The notes below the pieces were generated by a model. It saw only the letters and a program-made list of their open reading frames with translations, had not been told where the DNA came from and did no database searches. A program made the position numbers and the translations under genes. Positions 45,346-58,624 of a stretch of 64,000 bases of DNA are shown here, one piece after another (within the stretch, counting starts at the first letter, position 1; every line of letters begins with the position of its first letter). The DNA is from Microcebus murinus (Eukaryota; Chordata; Mammalia; Primates; Cheirogaleidae): assembly GCF_040939455.1 (NCBI RefSeq), contig NC_134109.1:32257501-32321500 (forward strand), given 5' to 3'.

Positions 45346-46619
45346 CCCAGTGTTTGTTCTGCTATTTTAGACACAGTAGGAGTCAGAAGCTGTTGGCTCA
45401 AGTGTGGGAAAGTCTCTGTCCTATACTATCTCCTCCACTGATGCTTCCAGTTAAACACTGTCCTTCCCTTTGGCCATCTGTAAGAAGGCAGTGAGCTCTG
45501 AGGGACAGCACATTAAGTCTCTACTTACTGAGGCTTCTGTGTGGGTGGGAGAGCAGGAAAGTGCCCAGCTGAGGTGAATATAGCAGTTTACTTTTGAAAG
45601 ACTTTTACTTGCTTATCTAAAAAGCATTTTTTCCTTAATAGAAGGTATTTTTATAGAAAGAACCAGGTGAGTGGATCACATGGGTTATTACCACTTCCCT
45701 TGGGTTATTAACACTTAAAGTTTGCTTTTGAGCATAAGAAAATCTAACAGCTACTTAAAACATAGGTGGTATTAATTTATCTCCTTGTTAAAACACAGAA
45801 GAAATAATACACCTATAAAAAATATGTAAACGAGCTTCAAAACAGTGGACAATGTGGCCCTGCTGTGTACCTTAAGTGGAGTGATAGATCTTGTTAAGAT
45901 ATGGGAGGGAGACAGGTCATGGTCTGTCACATGGGCTGCCTGGGGTCACACCTCCACCCTTGGGTCACCCCCTTCCCCACACCCCACAGCTCATGTTCAG
46001 GTGGATCTGCCAGCCTCCTGAATGTCTCTGGCCCTTTCTCCTTCACTTCACTGCTCTTCCTGAGTTACCTGTGTTGCCCTGTAGAACCTGTGGTGTTCCT
46101 ATGGCACCGGCAGGCTCAGAAGAGAGCAAAGCCAAAAGTTCTCCCAAGGTCTGGATCTAAAGGGCCAGACGGGGCAGGGAGGAGTGAGGTCCTGAGAAGC
46201 CAGCCCACCTCCAGAGGGAGGAGAGCCTCCGGGACTTGGGAGCTAGACTTGCATGTGAAGAAAGGCTTTGAGCCTCTGACCCCCACCCGTGCTCCATGGT
46301 GGTGTGGACTTGCTGGAAGGCACAGATCTCCTTCGATATTAAGGCATCAAGTCTGCAGCGATTGCAATGGAAGCCTCTCCTTCTCATCCAAGAAGCCAGA
46401 AACATTCTGCAGTATTGCTACATGAGTGTGAATTAAGCATGCAGAGTTCAATATTCCCAGCTCAGGGTTGATCTGCATGAGTGGCTCTCACCTGTGTTGC
46501 CCATGATGCATCTTGGAAGCCCAAAGGACCGTCTTCTTGGCTCTTGGCACTATTGACTGGGATCTTCAAATGGTCAACCAGTTCACAGCCGTTGTGAACA
46601 CTGATGTGGAAGCTCTTCA
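45346..46619. other. Intergenic, no gene recognised
   Basis: Unique sequence. A 174-codon frame at 45901-46425 has no recognisable domain and overlaps other long frames on both strands. Confidence 0.4.
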
Positions 46620-46760
46620 TTTCCTCGGCTCCTCCCCACATCCCCACTTTACAAAGGGAGCAAGTGAAGCTCCTGGAGGTCGAATGCTTTGCCCAAGGTC
46701 CGGAGCTGATAAGGGATGGAAACCAGATCTTTGAATTCCTGATCTCTTATCGCATGACCT
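46620..46760 (+). repeat. MIR SINE, diverged
   Basis: CATCCCCACTTTACAAAGG, GAATGCTTTGCCCAAGGTCC, GAAACCAGATCTTTGAATTC. Confidence 0.6.
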
Positions 46761-47439
46761 CGCTATTAATCTGGAATCTGCTCAAATATTGCATTAAAAG
46801 GAAATGATTTAGAGATTTGAGAGTTGTATCCTTCGAAATGTTACATGCTTTTAGAATTTTTCCTCCACCCTTTTCAAGCCATTAACCCCAATTCTCCTTC
46901 CCTACATTCTCAACAAGTGAAGTCTTCTCACCCCCTCCAGCCCTTACAGCTCTCTCCTTCCCCCCTACCCCAGCCCCCAGATACAGCCAATGTCTTAGCA
47001 TCTTCCCCTCCTCCCACCACCAACTCTGGGGGTTAGTGCCCAGTGGGGTGTTAAGGAGCTTGGGAAACTACAGGATCAATTTCACTGTAAGCATTTTGGG
47101 GAAAGAATAATACTACAAAATAGATCTACCTACTATGTAGTAGAAAGTACATTTTGAATACTAGTGTTTTTATCTTTCACATTAATGCAAAGACATTCTT
47201 AGTTGGAGCAGCTGCTTCCAGAAACAAGCCTGGATCTTCTAGAGATGGCTCAGTCTCCTCAGCAGGTGGGTGTGGTTATTTGCTGAAATACAATTCTCAT
47301 TATCTGAAAGGCTCATTGTGTATCTACCATATGCCCCAGGACAACATACTGTGCTGTTGTTTTTCTCACGTATTGTTAGATAAGTTTGCTCATCTTTATG
47401 TCACTGTTAAGTTACACTGTCTTTGGAGCTGTTGGAGTA
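46761..47439. other. Intergenic, nothing recognised
   Basis: Unique sequence, partly A/T-rich, no gene. Confidence 0.4.
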
Positions 47440-47740
47440 GGAACAGCAAGTACCTACTATGTGTCAAGAGTGGGGCTGGAGGTAAGTGAGATGCCAGGCA
47501 TACAAAATTTAAGGAGGCACTCAGGTGCCGACCTTGCACAAGTCGGACCCCGAGAGTGAGTGCCTGGTCCTTGGTGAGTCCTGTTGTCACCGTGGTCCTG
47601 CCCTGGCTAGGTTCTTTACCTAGAATTTCTCATATAATCCTTACCACTATTTTATGGGTGGGCAAAACCTGAAGCACACCGTGGTGAGGAAGCTTGCCCA
47701 AGGTCACACAGCTGGTTCTAGCAACCTGCTGGTGGACACT
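47440..47740 (+). repeat. MIR SINE, split by diverged sequence
   Basis: GTACCTACTATGTGTCAAGA at the left and CCACTATTTTATGGGTGGGC, GCTTGCCCAAGGTCACACAG at the right, with unrelated sequence between (about 47500-47605). Confidence 0.65.
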
Positions 47741-48264
47741 GACATTGTCGAATTTGGCTTTACAACAGCCCTGAGAAGTAATTGGTCCTATATGATATTG
47801 GTTCATGAGAGCTGATTGGTAAATTTGCAGGCATTTGGGGAGTCAGCTGTTCAACACAGCGATTATTAAATATGAAATCAGACAAACTTATAATGAATCA
47901 GTTATATTAAAAGCAAATGTAATAACTACCCCCAAGGGCAAGGCAGAGTAGCTGCTACTTTGGAGTAAAAATCCCTTCTGTGGAGGTGGGGAAGAGGCCA
48001 GCTCCTCCCTGCCCCAGCCGGAAGCCACTTCTTCCGGCCATTCTCCGGGCGGATGCGCTGTAGGAAACAACCACCCAGGCTGCAGGGAAGAAAAACACCC
48101 GCTTCCCATGCTCCCAACACGGACAGTGGAAAGCTCCGGGCTTGAGTTCTCTTAGACCAGAAGAAACAGACTGTCCACTGAGGTGACACAGCCTCTGTAC
48201 CCCACAGGCCTAGGGTGTTGTAATGAGACAGGCTTTCAGTCCGAGGCTGGGGAGGCAGCTGGTC
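47741..48264. other. Intergenic, nothing recognised
   Basis: Unique sequence without a gene. Confidence 0.4.
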
Positions 48265-48430
48265 TATGAGAGAGCTTGGCTTTGGGCACCTGAGAGGCCT
48301 GGGTTTGAATCTTACCTCGCCCTCTTACAAACTGGGTGTCCTCGGTCAAGTCATTTCACTTCTCCTAGCCTCAATTTTTCCCTCTGCAAAATGGGAGAAT
48401 ACCCACTTTACGGACTCTTACGGAGTTGTG
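48265..48430 (-). repeat. MIR SINE
   Basis: GGCCTGGGTTTGAATCTTAC, TCCTCGGTCAAGTCATTTCA, CCTCTGCAAAATGGGAGAAT. Confidence 0.8.
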
Positions 48431-48435
48431 GTTTA

Positions 48436-48788
<353 letters not shown>

Positions 48789-48797
48789 CCAAAGAGA

Positions 48798-51715
48798 ATG
48801 TGTATAAAGCATCTTAAGATGTAAATGGTGGAAGGAATAGAATACATGTTAAATGAATGAAGACCAACAGCAGTTGTGTGCCAGGCACGTGCTGGGCAGG
48901 GAGCATTGCAAGCTGGGTCCTGGGGTGATGAGCAGCCCTTGAGGCCAGGCAGGTCCTGCTCCCCCATTGCACTCCCAAGGACGCCCTCCCTGTGCCTTTG
49001 CCCACATCACCTGGGCCAGTGGTCACACCGGGTGGATATGTGCCCACCAGCCACAGAGCCACACTCACTTCACAGCCCCATCTGTTCAGAGATTTAACTC
49101 CCTGGGCCTGAGCGTGGGGCCACCTCCTCCTACAGCCTGGCCCTGTTTCCATTCCTAACTAGCCTCACTACACAGAAAGCAGGGATTTCCTTATCTCCAA
49201 CACAGCCCCCCCACCTCCACCTGCCATGCCCTTGCCGGGATGGTGGTGACTATGTGTCTCTGCATCATGGAAACCAGAGGCCGGTGGCCGGTGACTCGCT
49301 GGGGTTGCTCAGCCCTTTCCCGAAAGGCCTCCCTTGGCCATTCTCCTTGACTCTCCGCAGCCGAGTCCCCTCTGACCGCCGAGCTCCTGGTCCACTAAGG
49401 GTGGTGACTGCCTAGCCCTGAGGCTGGTGACCGCCTGCTTTCCATCCCTTGGGACAAGCGGGAACTCAGGCGGCCGAGGTGTACACGCTGTGTCTGAGCA
49501 AGGCCAAAGGGAAAGCAGCCCTCGTGGATTGTTTGGGCTGCACGGAGCCGCCAGCCACGGGGCCTTTCCCACACAGGATGGAGCTTCATCTCTCTGGAAT
49601 GCTTTAGGGCAGCAGGGCCTGCCCCGTCCTCGCTGCGCAGATGAAGCTCACCTCCCATCAGGCCTGGGCCCCACTCTGGCTCCATGAGCTCCACAGAGCT
49701 AGGCCCTTCTCATGGCCTCGGCTGCCTTGAATGAGTTTCTTTCTCCAGGTCTGTGTTTTCTTCCTTTGACTCCCCTGAAAGTGAGGACCGTGTCCCCCAT
49801 GGCATCCACATGACACCCCGGCGCTGGCTGCTTCTTAAGCATCTCCTGAGGTCTTGTAGTACATGGGTGGCCACCCCTCGGGGAAAGAGGGGCTTGGGAG
49901 GATGGGTCACAGGACGGGACGTGCTGAAGAAATCCTTAAAGGCCTGGAGTTTGGGGTGCTGCCTAAGGAAGGCGGCCTCCACAGTGGGGACGGGGCAGTG
50001 GGCTCAGTGCCGGAGACAGCCAGAGAACTGCGGTGGCCTGGACTGTGCTGGGGCATAAAAGAGAGGAAGACAATTGACTTATTTCCAAACTCAGTTGAGT
50101 TCCATCCCTGGATCCCTCCAGATGGCCCCTGTCTCTGTGTCAGTGTGGGGTTCGGGCCAGGTGAGTCTCTGCTGATCTCCAGCTGGATGGGAGGAGGCAC
50201 AGGGGAATGAGATGTGGCTTCGGGAGGGAGGGGGGTTGGGGGGTGGAGCCACAGGATGAGTTCCCTGGCTAGGAGGGACAGGAGTAGACAGGACACTCAA
50301 AATGCCACAGATCACAGAGCTTCCTGCAAGCCTGGGGATGTGGCCAGGCCCTGTACCCTTATGGAGAAATTGAGCCCCGGGGGTGACATATGCTAGGTTC
50401 CAGAGCCACTCTGAGACTCTAGTGGAGTTATAATCAGGTGAGAACCTGGGCTGAGTCCTGGGGCAAAAGGGAGAGTGAATAACTCATGGTCATAATAATA
50501 GCGACCAGGAACTACTTTATGCTGGCATGGTGTTTCCGTTTACAAAGGGCTTTCCCATCTACTAGCTCAGGAACTGGGAGAGGATTGAGGACTTTCAGTT
50601 GCCTCCACCTCCATACACTCCCAGAAGGCCTTAACCTTGACCTTTCTCTCTCCTCCCCATTTTCAGGACGGGGAACTTGCACCAGGATCTGCTGCGAGGG
50701 CAGGGCTCTGGAGGGTGCTCCTCCCCGCAGCCCCTCTGCCCTCTCCTCTCCCTCTAGGCGTGTACTGGCTTACCTGGCTTTCCAGGAAGGCAAGGAATGC
50801 AGAACTTCTCTTCCCGAGTCTCCCAGAAGGGGGGAGCTCTGGGTTAGGAGGGGGACCAGAGCTCCTGTACCTCATTGGTATCACATTTTCCTATCTGTTA
50901 CCTCACCTGTTCTACCTACTGCGTCCACCCCTGGCTTTCCGTCTTGCTCAGCCAGCATCTCTGTGTGTCTGTCTGCCATGTGAGGCAAAGATCAGAACCT
51001 GTCTCCTTCCTGCCAAACGGCACAGATGGCAGCCTCCATCCTCGCCTGGATAAACGCTCCAGTATTTCTCTAGGAACACACCAGTCTTTCCAACCTGGGG
51101 ATTCCAGCTTCAGAAAGCCCAGCCAACACCTGTGGCCTGCCCTGGGCTGGCCAGGGTGCTAACAGAGAGAGGGGAAAGGTGCGCAGCAGCGCAGAAGGCA
51201 AAGGCTTTTGACAAGAACTCAGGGCACAAAGCAGGGCACGTACCACAGCATGAGAATGGCCGGCTGCAGGGGAGGCTGCTACCGTGCAGGGATGGGGCAG
51301 AGCGGGCCAGTGTGAAACACTCTGAACCCATATGGAGGGTGAGGATGAGCATGTGGATGTATTTTATGCAACCGGCCGACGTATCTAGAATGTTCCGATT
51401 AGGGTGTATGAGTTAGATAGTTCCACCTATTTAAAAACTGTGGGATCACAACCCAGATCTGAGACATTGTCCTGTGGGAGTCACAAGAAGAATATGGGGT
51501 GCTGTGACGTGACAGTGGAGCATAATAAAAGGTCCTGGGGAGGGCTCGTGATGCAAAGGAAGATGGGGAAGGTACATGTTGTCTATGGAGGATTCAGTGT
51601 CATCTCACGGAATCAGTTGATCATTTCCCAGTCTAAGTCAGTAGGGAAACAGAAAAAAAGTCACATAATCAACTTTATTGGGACACATCTAGTGTACACA
51701 GATGATGTCAAACTG
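48798..51715. other. Intergenic, no gene; weak MIR-like trace
   Basis: Mostly unique, GC-rich in places. About 50485-50580 resembles a MIR 5' part (CATAATAATAGCGACCAGG). A 165-codon frame at 50486-50983 begins in it and has no domain. Confidence 0.4.
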
Positions 51716-51719
51716 TGTC

Positions 51720-52065
51720 TGGTTATGCTGTCATAACAACCACAAAATTTTGGTGGCCACAGTAACAAGGTAATTTTGCATTTTTACTACATGTCCTTTG
51801 TGAGTTGGCTGTAGTCTGCTCCGCTGTTTTCATTCTGGGCTGAGAGAGTGATATTGGGACCCCAGGGTCTGGGATACTCATGGTTTCATAGCAGAGGGAA
51901 AAGAGATCGACATGCTGCATCACTCACTAATCCTTACAACTTCCATCTGGAAGTGACACCTGTCACTTCTGCTCACGTTTCATTGGCCAAAGCAAGTCAT
52001 ATGGCCAAACCTAAACTCTCCTGGGGCAGGGAAATGTAATCCTCCTCCAGTGAACAATAATACAG
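51720..52065. repeat. Probable ancient LTR- or DNA-type repeat, related in motif to 44800-45345
   Basis: Opens TGGTTATGCTGTCATAACAA and ends through CATTGGCCAAAGCAAGTCAT and GGAAATGTAATCCTCCTCC. It shares the GGCCAAAGCAAGTCA motif with the element at 44800. Family not assigned. Confidence 0.5.
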
Positions 52066-52189
52066 TCTACCACCCAAGGATCGATATGGTCAGTTCTGCC
52101 CGAGGCCATGAGATCCTAAATTCTTGGAAGAAACAGAGACCTCAAAATCCAGTTGGTGGACAATTGTCTCGGGATGGAGTTATAAACAA

Positions 52190-52310
52190 ATGTAAGAATA
52201 GAATAGAAGCTTTACGAGGAAAGAGTCTTGGTCAATTTTATTCACTGGTGTATCCCAAGGGCCTATAACAGACCCTTCAACATATATTTGTTGCCAAATG
52301 AATTATAAAT
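52190..52310 (+). repeat. L2 LINE 3' end
   Basis: GAGGAAAGAGTCTTGGTCAA, TTCACTGGTGTATCCCAAGG, CAACATATATTTGTTGCCAA. Confidence 0.65.
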
Positions 52311-52489
52311 GGGTTTAAGAGGCAATTTGATCCTTCCTGCCTCAGCCAAGGAAGGAGTATCTGTGCTCATCCCCTGATGCCTTTGGGTGTGGAGGTGGAT
52401 GCATATTGAGAGAACCTATAGCTCCCTAATGGAACAGGGACCTCAATTTCTGCTTTGGGGTGCAGTTTTTGGCCCCTGATTTGGTCTCC

Positions 52490-52730
52490 CCCTGAGGTCA
52501 GCAAACCTTTTCTGTAAAAGGGAGACATTAAATATTTTAGGCGTTGCAGGCCATATGGTCACAACTTCTCAAGTCTGTTGTAGCGCGAAAGCAGCCATAG
52601 ATAACGTGGGAACGAATGAATGGGGTTACTCATGTTCCAATAAAACTTCATTTATAGAAACAGGCAGTGGCCAGAACTGCTGGTGAGCCCTGGTGGGCCG
52701 ACCTCAGCCTCGTCACAGGCTGGCGCTCAA
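52490..52730 (+). mobile_element. hAT-Charlie-type nonautonomous DNA transposon
   Basis: GGTCAGCAAACCTTTTCTGT, TTAAATATTTTAGGCGTTGC, GTAGCGCGAAAGCAGCCATA, CCAATAAAACTTCATTTATA, a familiar hAT-Charlie consensus. The right end is diverged. Confidence 0.75.
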
Positions 52731-54043
52731 GCTCTCGCTTCCCCCTTCCTGTTCAGGACATTTTACTGTCATAGTTTTCTCAATCTCATCTTCATAAAAT
52801 TAAATGCCACGATATAGTAGTTTCAAGATCTGATGTCTGCTTTAAGCGTTTAGGGTGTTGGTCTCTTTTAGCCCCAGGAAGCATTTCTATCCCCAACATC
52901 CCCTGACCTGGCCAGGTTTCGAGTCCTGCCGCGCTGTGAATCCTGGGTACTCCATGCCATTGGTACCCTCATCCGTCTTGCTTTTGGGCTGCGGAGGATG
53001 GAGTCCACTCCCCCTGTTTGACCTTCTCCAGGGACCCCCTAGAATACCACGGGAGAAGGGAGGGGCATGTGAGGGGGGAGGAGTGTGCCTCTTCCTCCGT
53101 CTTCACAGTTCAGCTAGTCTGAGAAGCGCAGGCACCTATTTTCTTAAGAATGTGGCTCCAGGATTGTCATTGCACAGACCCTGCTGGCTTATGCTCGCAG
53201 GCTTTCTTCAGGCTGGATGCCTCCTGTGTAACGTGACAGTCTGGAGCATACTGGCCGCTGGCCCCTCTTTCTGGGTCAGTACCAGGCTTGTGTAATTAGA
53301 AGTCCAAAGAGGAGAGGAGTCAGACAGTCAGACTCGCTCCAGCCAACAGCCTGCCCCCGCAGCCTTCTATCTGGTTGTCCCAACATTTCAGAGCAGGAAG
53401 AGACCTTGCACCTAATGAACTCTTGTCCGTCTTGTTCCAATAGGATATCTGGACAGCAGGAGGACCAAAATGCAGCCCTCTGTCCTAGATGTCAGAGCTG
53501 GAGCCTAGGCCCCCAGTGGGTACACCATACCCTTCCATTGACCTATAGACTGCTGCCCCCCACCCCTCCCACCTCCTCTGACAAGATAAACACATCTGCA
53601 GCCCCAGCCTGAGGGACCGAGGGAGGAGGGAGGAAGGCTCCCCAACACAGACAATCAGAGACTCGGCCTTGACATGGCCTGTTCAGATAGCTACTGCCTC
53701 CCTTCTCCAGCTGGCGGGGAGCAGTGACCCAGGGAGCTTCAGCCACCTCCGGGGGAGGAGAAGCCAGCCAGGGAGGAAAGATAAAGGAGAAAGGGGAGGA
53801 GTATGGCCAGCTCCCACCTCCCGGCTGCTGTTCCAGCCAAGTGGCTGCGCTGGAGAAAGAACTGATAGCAGATAAGGGGCTTGCTTTCCTGTGGCCTTGT
53901 TTATACAAGCTTAGGTTCTTGCAGACTTGGTCCCTGGGGGTGGGGGCGGAGGAGTGCTGTGGGCAGGGCGGTGAGAGGCTGCTGTGCTGGGGCCTGCTTT
54001 CTGCTGGCCAAGGCCTGCTCAGCTTACAGATCTTCCCCCACCT
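52731..54043. other. Intergenic, no gene recognised
   Basis: Unique sequence. Frames of 120-165 codons here lack domains and overlap one another. Confidence 0.4.
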
Positions 54044-54047
54044 CCCA

Positions 54048-54077
54048 CCCCCACCCCCACCCCCACCCCCACCCCCA
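54048..54077 (+). repeat. (CCCCCA)5 hexamer tandem repeat
   Basis: Five perfect CCCCCA units with a partial unit before them. The complement is (TGGGGG)5, with G-quadruplex potential. Confidence 0.95.
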
Positions 54078-55224
54078 GACTTCCTGCAAGAAGCTGGCTG
54101 GGCGGAGGCTGGAGCTGAAACACAAGGCTTTCTACACTTGGAGTGGGGGGCGTCTCACCCAGAAGGCAGCAGGCATGGCAACGCTGTCTCTCACTTGGCC
54201 TCTGGGGCTCTGGGCGTCTGAGAAGGAATTCCCAGCCACAGCAGAGCTTGATGGTAGCATGCTTAAGCTAATTCAAGAATTCCCCCTATCTTATTCCTCA
54301 GGCTCCCTGAGACAAATCAGGTCTGTGTTGAGCTGTGTCTGTAGGCACAGTCCATGCCTGCGAGGACATTCACAATGAGGGAGTGATTCTGGGACTCTCA
54401 GGGAGAGGCAGGCTCCACTCTGGAGGCACATGGCAGGGGGCCCACCCTTCCTGGTGGTTGGGAAAGACTTTCTGTAGGGACCACCTCTGAGCAGGGGCTG
54501 GAAGATGAGCAGGATTGCCTAGGCACAGAGAGAGGAACAGAGAGAAAGAGCATCTCAGACAGAGAGGCGATGCCACAGGTGAAAAAGCATTTCAGGAGCA
54601 CAAGAGAGGGAGACCGTCTGGGGGGAAATAAAGTGGTGGTGTTTAGTGTGGCCCCTGTGGAGGCTGCAGAGGTAGGCAGGGGCTAGGTCACAGCTGGGGA
54701 GGGGGCGGAAGGCAGAAAGGGGATGTGGAGAGGGGAGGAGAATGGGACCAATGGTGGACTGGCAGGGATGGGAGGTAGGGGGACTCCCAGAAAGTGGAGA
54801 CACAGTCATCCCTGAGATATGCTTAGATGGCAACTCCTGGGGCAGAAGCTTGTCGGCCTCACCTGGCTGCCCTGCTGTGTCAGGCTTTGGGGGCTCCCTT
54901 CTCTTGGCCTCAGCCACATCAGTGGCAGGCGTCTGTCTGGTCTCTCAGCCCTGCCTGGTTGGTTGGAGCTGACACCAGACTAGAGCCCTGGAGACTAGAG
55001 TCCTGGGAGATCCAGAACACCTTGCTGATGGCCAACTCAACCCTTCCAAGTACACGAGTCATCCCCAAGACCCCCCAGCAAGTCATCCATTCCCCTCTAC
55101 CCACTCCTCCCTTTACTCCGTTCCATTCAGCAGTGACTGAAGCTTACGGATGCTCCAGCAGGCGCCTTCATTGGGTTAGGATCCTACCTTGGTCCAGCAA
55201 ATCCCAGAGCTGGGAATGTCAACT
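54078..55224. other. Intergenic, nothing recognised
   Basis: Unique sequence without a gene. Confidence 0.4.
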
Positions 55225-55440
55225 GCAATGGGTCCAGTACAGGTTCCAACATCAGACTACTGGGGCTCAAATTCTCTTAACTCAGTGACCTGGGGCAAAT
55301 CTCTCCATCTCTTTGTGCCTCAGTTTCCTCATCTGTGAAACATAACAATAGTACTGCATAGGTACTATTGGGATTACATGAGAGCATTCCTGTATAAGGC
55401 TTTGTGCATCTTGAGTGGTCAATGAATATTAGGTGTCACT
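55225..55440 (-). repeat. MIR SINE, nearly full length
   Basis: GGGGCTCAAATTCTCTTAAC, GACCTGGGGCAAATCTCTCC, GCCTCAGTTTCCTCATCTGT. Confidence 0.85.
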
Positions 55441-55719
55441 ATTTATATACATCAGCTGTTCACTTTGGGAACAGAAAATTGTTGGGAAGGAATCTTTTTT
55501 GAGAAGGAAATGCAATTACCTTAGAGAAATCTACCTTAACAGCAACTATTTTTATTTTTTATATTTATTTCCAGTATTTGAGATCATAATAAAAAAAAAG
55601 TCTAGGGAACTTTATGCTTTCTTTTCTTTTGATCTGCTCCAGTAAATCTGCTATATATAGAGTCAGGAAATGATCGTGGGTGTGGGATCCACCCCATGCC
55701 CAGACTGAGAGGTGAGAAC

Positions 55720-55915
55720 CCTGGATTTGTATTACCGTCCCATCCCTTACGTCTTGTGTGATGGTGGGTCTGTTTCTTAGCATCTTGGAACCTGTTTCTC
55801 CTCATCTGTTAAACAGGGATAATAACCCCCTCCATAGGCTGTGAGAAGTAGCACTAATATGAGCAAAGTGCCCAGCACATAATAGAGGATTAATAAATAC
55901 TCAATCACGGCCCCT
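55720..55915 (-). repeat. MIR SINE
   Basis: TTCTCCTCATCTGTTAAACA, GGGATAATAACCCCCTCCAT, and AATAAATACTCAATCACGG at the MIR 5' end. Confidence 0.75.
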
Positions 55916-56424
55916 CCTTCTGATTTAGTCTGGGGTTCAGAGCATGGGAGGTACCCAGGGGTTGGTGCCAGCAGACTGGCCCAAGCCCATGTCCAGCCTT
56001 CCCACAGGAAGCCCCCTAGCCCACCTGAGAGCCCTGGGGACTCTTCCTCTTTAGGGACCAAGAGTCACCCAGCTTCTGGGTAGCTTTGCTGACTCACCAC
56101 TCTGGGGAGAGAAGGGGCAGTGCAGGCGCCCCCAGGTTGGCGGGCAGCTGGGAGTGGGGGAAGGCAGGGATGAGGCCCTTTCCTGGAAATGCTTGGGGGC
56201 TCCATCCCTCTGTGGTCGGGGTGGGCAGACAACTGTGGGGCTTGTGGGTGGGGTGAGCTGGAGATTGCAGGGTTCAGAAAGAGCCAGGCACAACGAGAGA
56301 GAAGCTGCAGTGATTCAGAGAGGAGCTCATTAAATCAGGCTGGGGGAGCCACTTGGCTGGGATACCCAAGTCCCCCTCCAACACCCCCCACACCCCAACA
56401 GAGGGTCTTTCTCAAATAGAGAAA
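55916..56424. other. Intergenic, nothing recognised
   Basis: Unique sequence without a gene. Confidence 0.4.
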
Positions 56425-56640
56425 GGAGAATATTACGTTCATAATGAATAATTGCTTATGTCCGTAGAACATTTTATAAATCAGGCATTCTTTCATGTCC
56501 ATTTTCTAATTTCAACCTCACAGAGAGACAGAGAGAGGGGGATAATATTCCTGTTTGATGGATGAGAAAACTGAGGCTCAAAGGGGCTAAGTGTACACAG
56601 CTCCTGAACTGGAGTACAAAGCCAGGACTTCTGGTGCCAG
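56425..56640 (+). repeat. MIR SINE
   Basis: ATAATATTCCTGTTTGATGG, ATGAGAAAACTGAGGCTCAA, and AGTACAAAGCCAGGACTTCT. Confidence 0.8.
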
Positions 56641-57159
56641 GGATGAGCAGGAAGGAGTTCTCCAGGCAAGTAGTGATTTGGTCACTAGAATAATTTAGAC
56701 TTTTCTCCATTAAAAATATTTACAGTGAAAGTACCATCTGGCCCTTTTTCCTCGTCAGAGTCATCATCTTCTTTTCTGACTTGGGAACGGAACTCCACGT
56801 GGAGACCCTGTCCTGGGGGGCAGTGCCGCTTGGAGGAAGAACAGTATCTTGCAGATGGGGGAATTCAGGGCGGCCCTGCGGGAGGATTTGCAGAGCTGCT
56901 TGTTAATAGGTGACTAAGTGAGGTTACAAAATCTCGCAGTCTGGGCATACCCTGTCACCAGTAGGATTAGGGCCTGTCCTCCTTTGGTCTGTATCTAAGA
57001 GATCACACTGACAAACAGCCTGAACGAGGGGCCTGGGGAAGGCCCCCTGCCCCTCCGGCCTTGGTTTGCTCACCCTAAAGGGATGGAACTTGTTCTCCAC
57101 CCACCCCCACCGCCATCCAATCACCTTAAGTTGACTTTCTGTGTGCAGGCTGGTGGAGC
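56641..57159. other. Intergenic, nothing recognised
   Basis: Unique sequence without a gene. Confidence 0.4.
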
Positions 57160-57305
57160 AAACATTTCCTGAATTCCTGGAAACCAGTCCAGCTCTGCCA
57201 TTACCAGGTGGTGGCCTTGGATCTGCCACTCAGTCTCTCTGGGTCGTGGTTTCCTCATCTGTGAAACACGGAGGGTGGCTCTTTAAGTCCTTCCAGCTCT
57301 AACTT
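57160..57305 (-). repeat. MIR-class SINE fragment
   Basis: GTGGTTTCCTCATCTGTGAA and TTTAAGTCCTTCCAGCTCTA. Confidence 0.65.
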
Positions 57306-58019
57306 TCTCTGCAGAAGCCAGTCACCAGGGCCAGGCTGGCAGAACTGGCAGGAGAGGGAGGTCAGGAGACGGGGACCACGTGAGTGAGCTAGGGTCAAAG
57401 GCAGCGTCTGGAGTTGGGTTGGTGAAGAGGAATGGGGAGCCTGGCTAACCGGTCAGGCCTTGCCCACCCTCTGGGCCATCTCAAGAGAGGTTTCTGGGCC
57501 CCAGGGCCAGCCTGGGGAGACCCTGTGAGGAGGCTGGAGTCAGGAAAGGCCTCCTCGCCTTGCAGGCTTGCCCCGCAAGCTCTCTGCTCTGCTGACCACC
57601 TGAGGCAGGCGAGGAGGAGCGCTTCCCGGTTGGACCTTGCTGTGGCTAGCACAGGGTTAAAGCTACGCTCTTCAGGCAAACAGTGTCTTTGCTATCTGGT
57701 GTTTGGATCCCAGCGTGGGGGGGAAGGCAGAGTCACAGGCGGCCAGTGTGTCCAGAGAGCGCTGTGGCTGTGGTGTCTCTGGGCGGGGCAGCTGTGCCTG
57801 TGCTTCAGGGGACGCAGGGAGGCCTGCAGAGAGTGGCCCAGCACTGCGCACGCTGGCTGGCTGGGGCGCTTTTCCTTTGGGGCCTCTGCCTTTCTTTAAA
57901 CAAGCACCATTAAGCCAGCTCCAGTCCAACTGCTTTGGGAGACCTAGAAACACATTCTTTCTTTCCTGGGCCTGAGTGAGGCGTGGAAGGGTCTTGCAGT
58001 GTCCCGGTAGATAATGGGA
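57306..58019. other. Intergenic, nothing recognised
   Basis: GC-rich unique sequence; the 155-codon frame at 57432-57899 has no domain. Confidence 0.4.
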
Positions 58020-58240
58020 CCCGAGTTTCAGGTTTGCTACTTACTCTGGCAAACGCTGTCTCCCCTCTGGGACTCAGTAGACATCTTTAAAATAAGGAAA
58101 AGGGTCCCCCTGGTCACCCCTCTCCCTCTGGCTCATGAGGATATAATGGGGATACGTGAGGTCATGTCTATCACAGAGCTGTAGGACCTTAGGGAGACCT
58201 AGGACAATGCCAGCTGCTCTTATTGGAGGTCTAAGGTTCA
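58020..58240 (-). repeat. MIR SINE, diverged
   Basis: GTTTGCTACTTACTCTGGCA, CCCCTCTGGGACTCAGTAGA, GAGGATATAATGGGGATACG. Confidence 0.65.
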
Positions 58241-58624
58241 AGACCATCCCAATGGTGTTATTACTAATTAGCTCCTGGCCACCATGCTGATCCCAGGCGG
58301 GACGTGGTTAGCCAGGCCCAGACTGAGCAGGAAGCCACGTAAACTTCCTTTTTTTTTTCAGTACAACCTCAAAAATCTGGGGCTCTCAGCACTCAGAGTC
58401 AGCTGATGCCCCTTGCCCAGTAGCTGGGGTCGAGGTGAGGACGTCGGTTTCTGCATCTGGGCCCCTGAGTCTTCTTGAGAAATGACACTGCTGCTGTCAC
58501 CAGCCCCACAGGCATTACCTGCTGACAAATGAGACTGAGAGACCATTAGCCCCGAGAGTTCAGCACCCTCTGCTGTGGGAGGGTAAGCGGTGGGGGAGCT
58601 TATAGAAGGTGACTCCTATCAACT
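58241..58624. other. Intergenic, nothing recognised
   Basis: Unique sequence without a gene. Confidence 0.4.
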
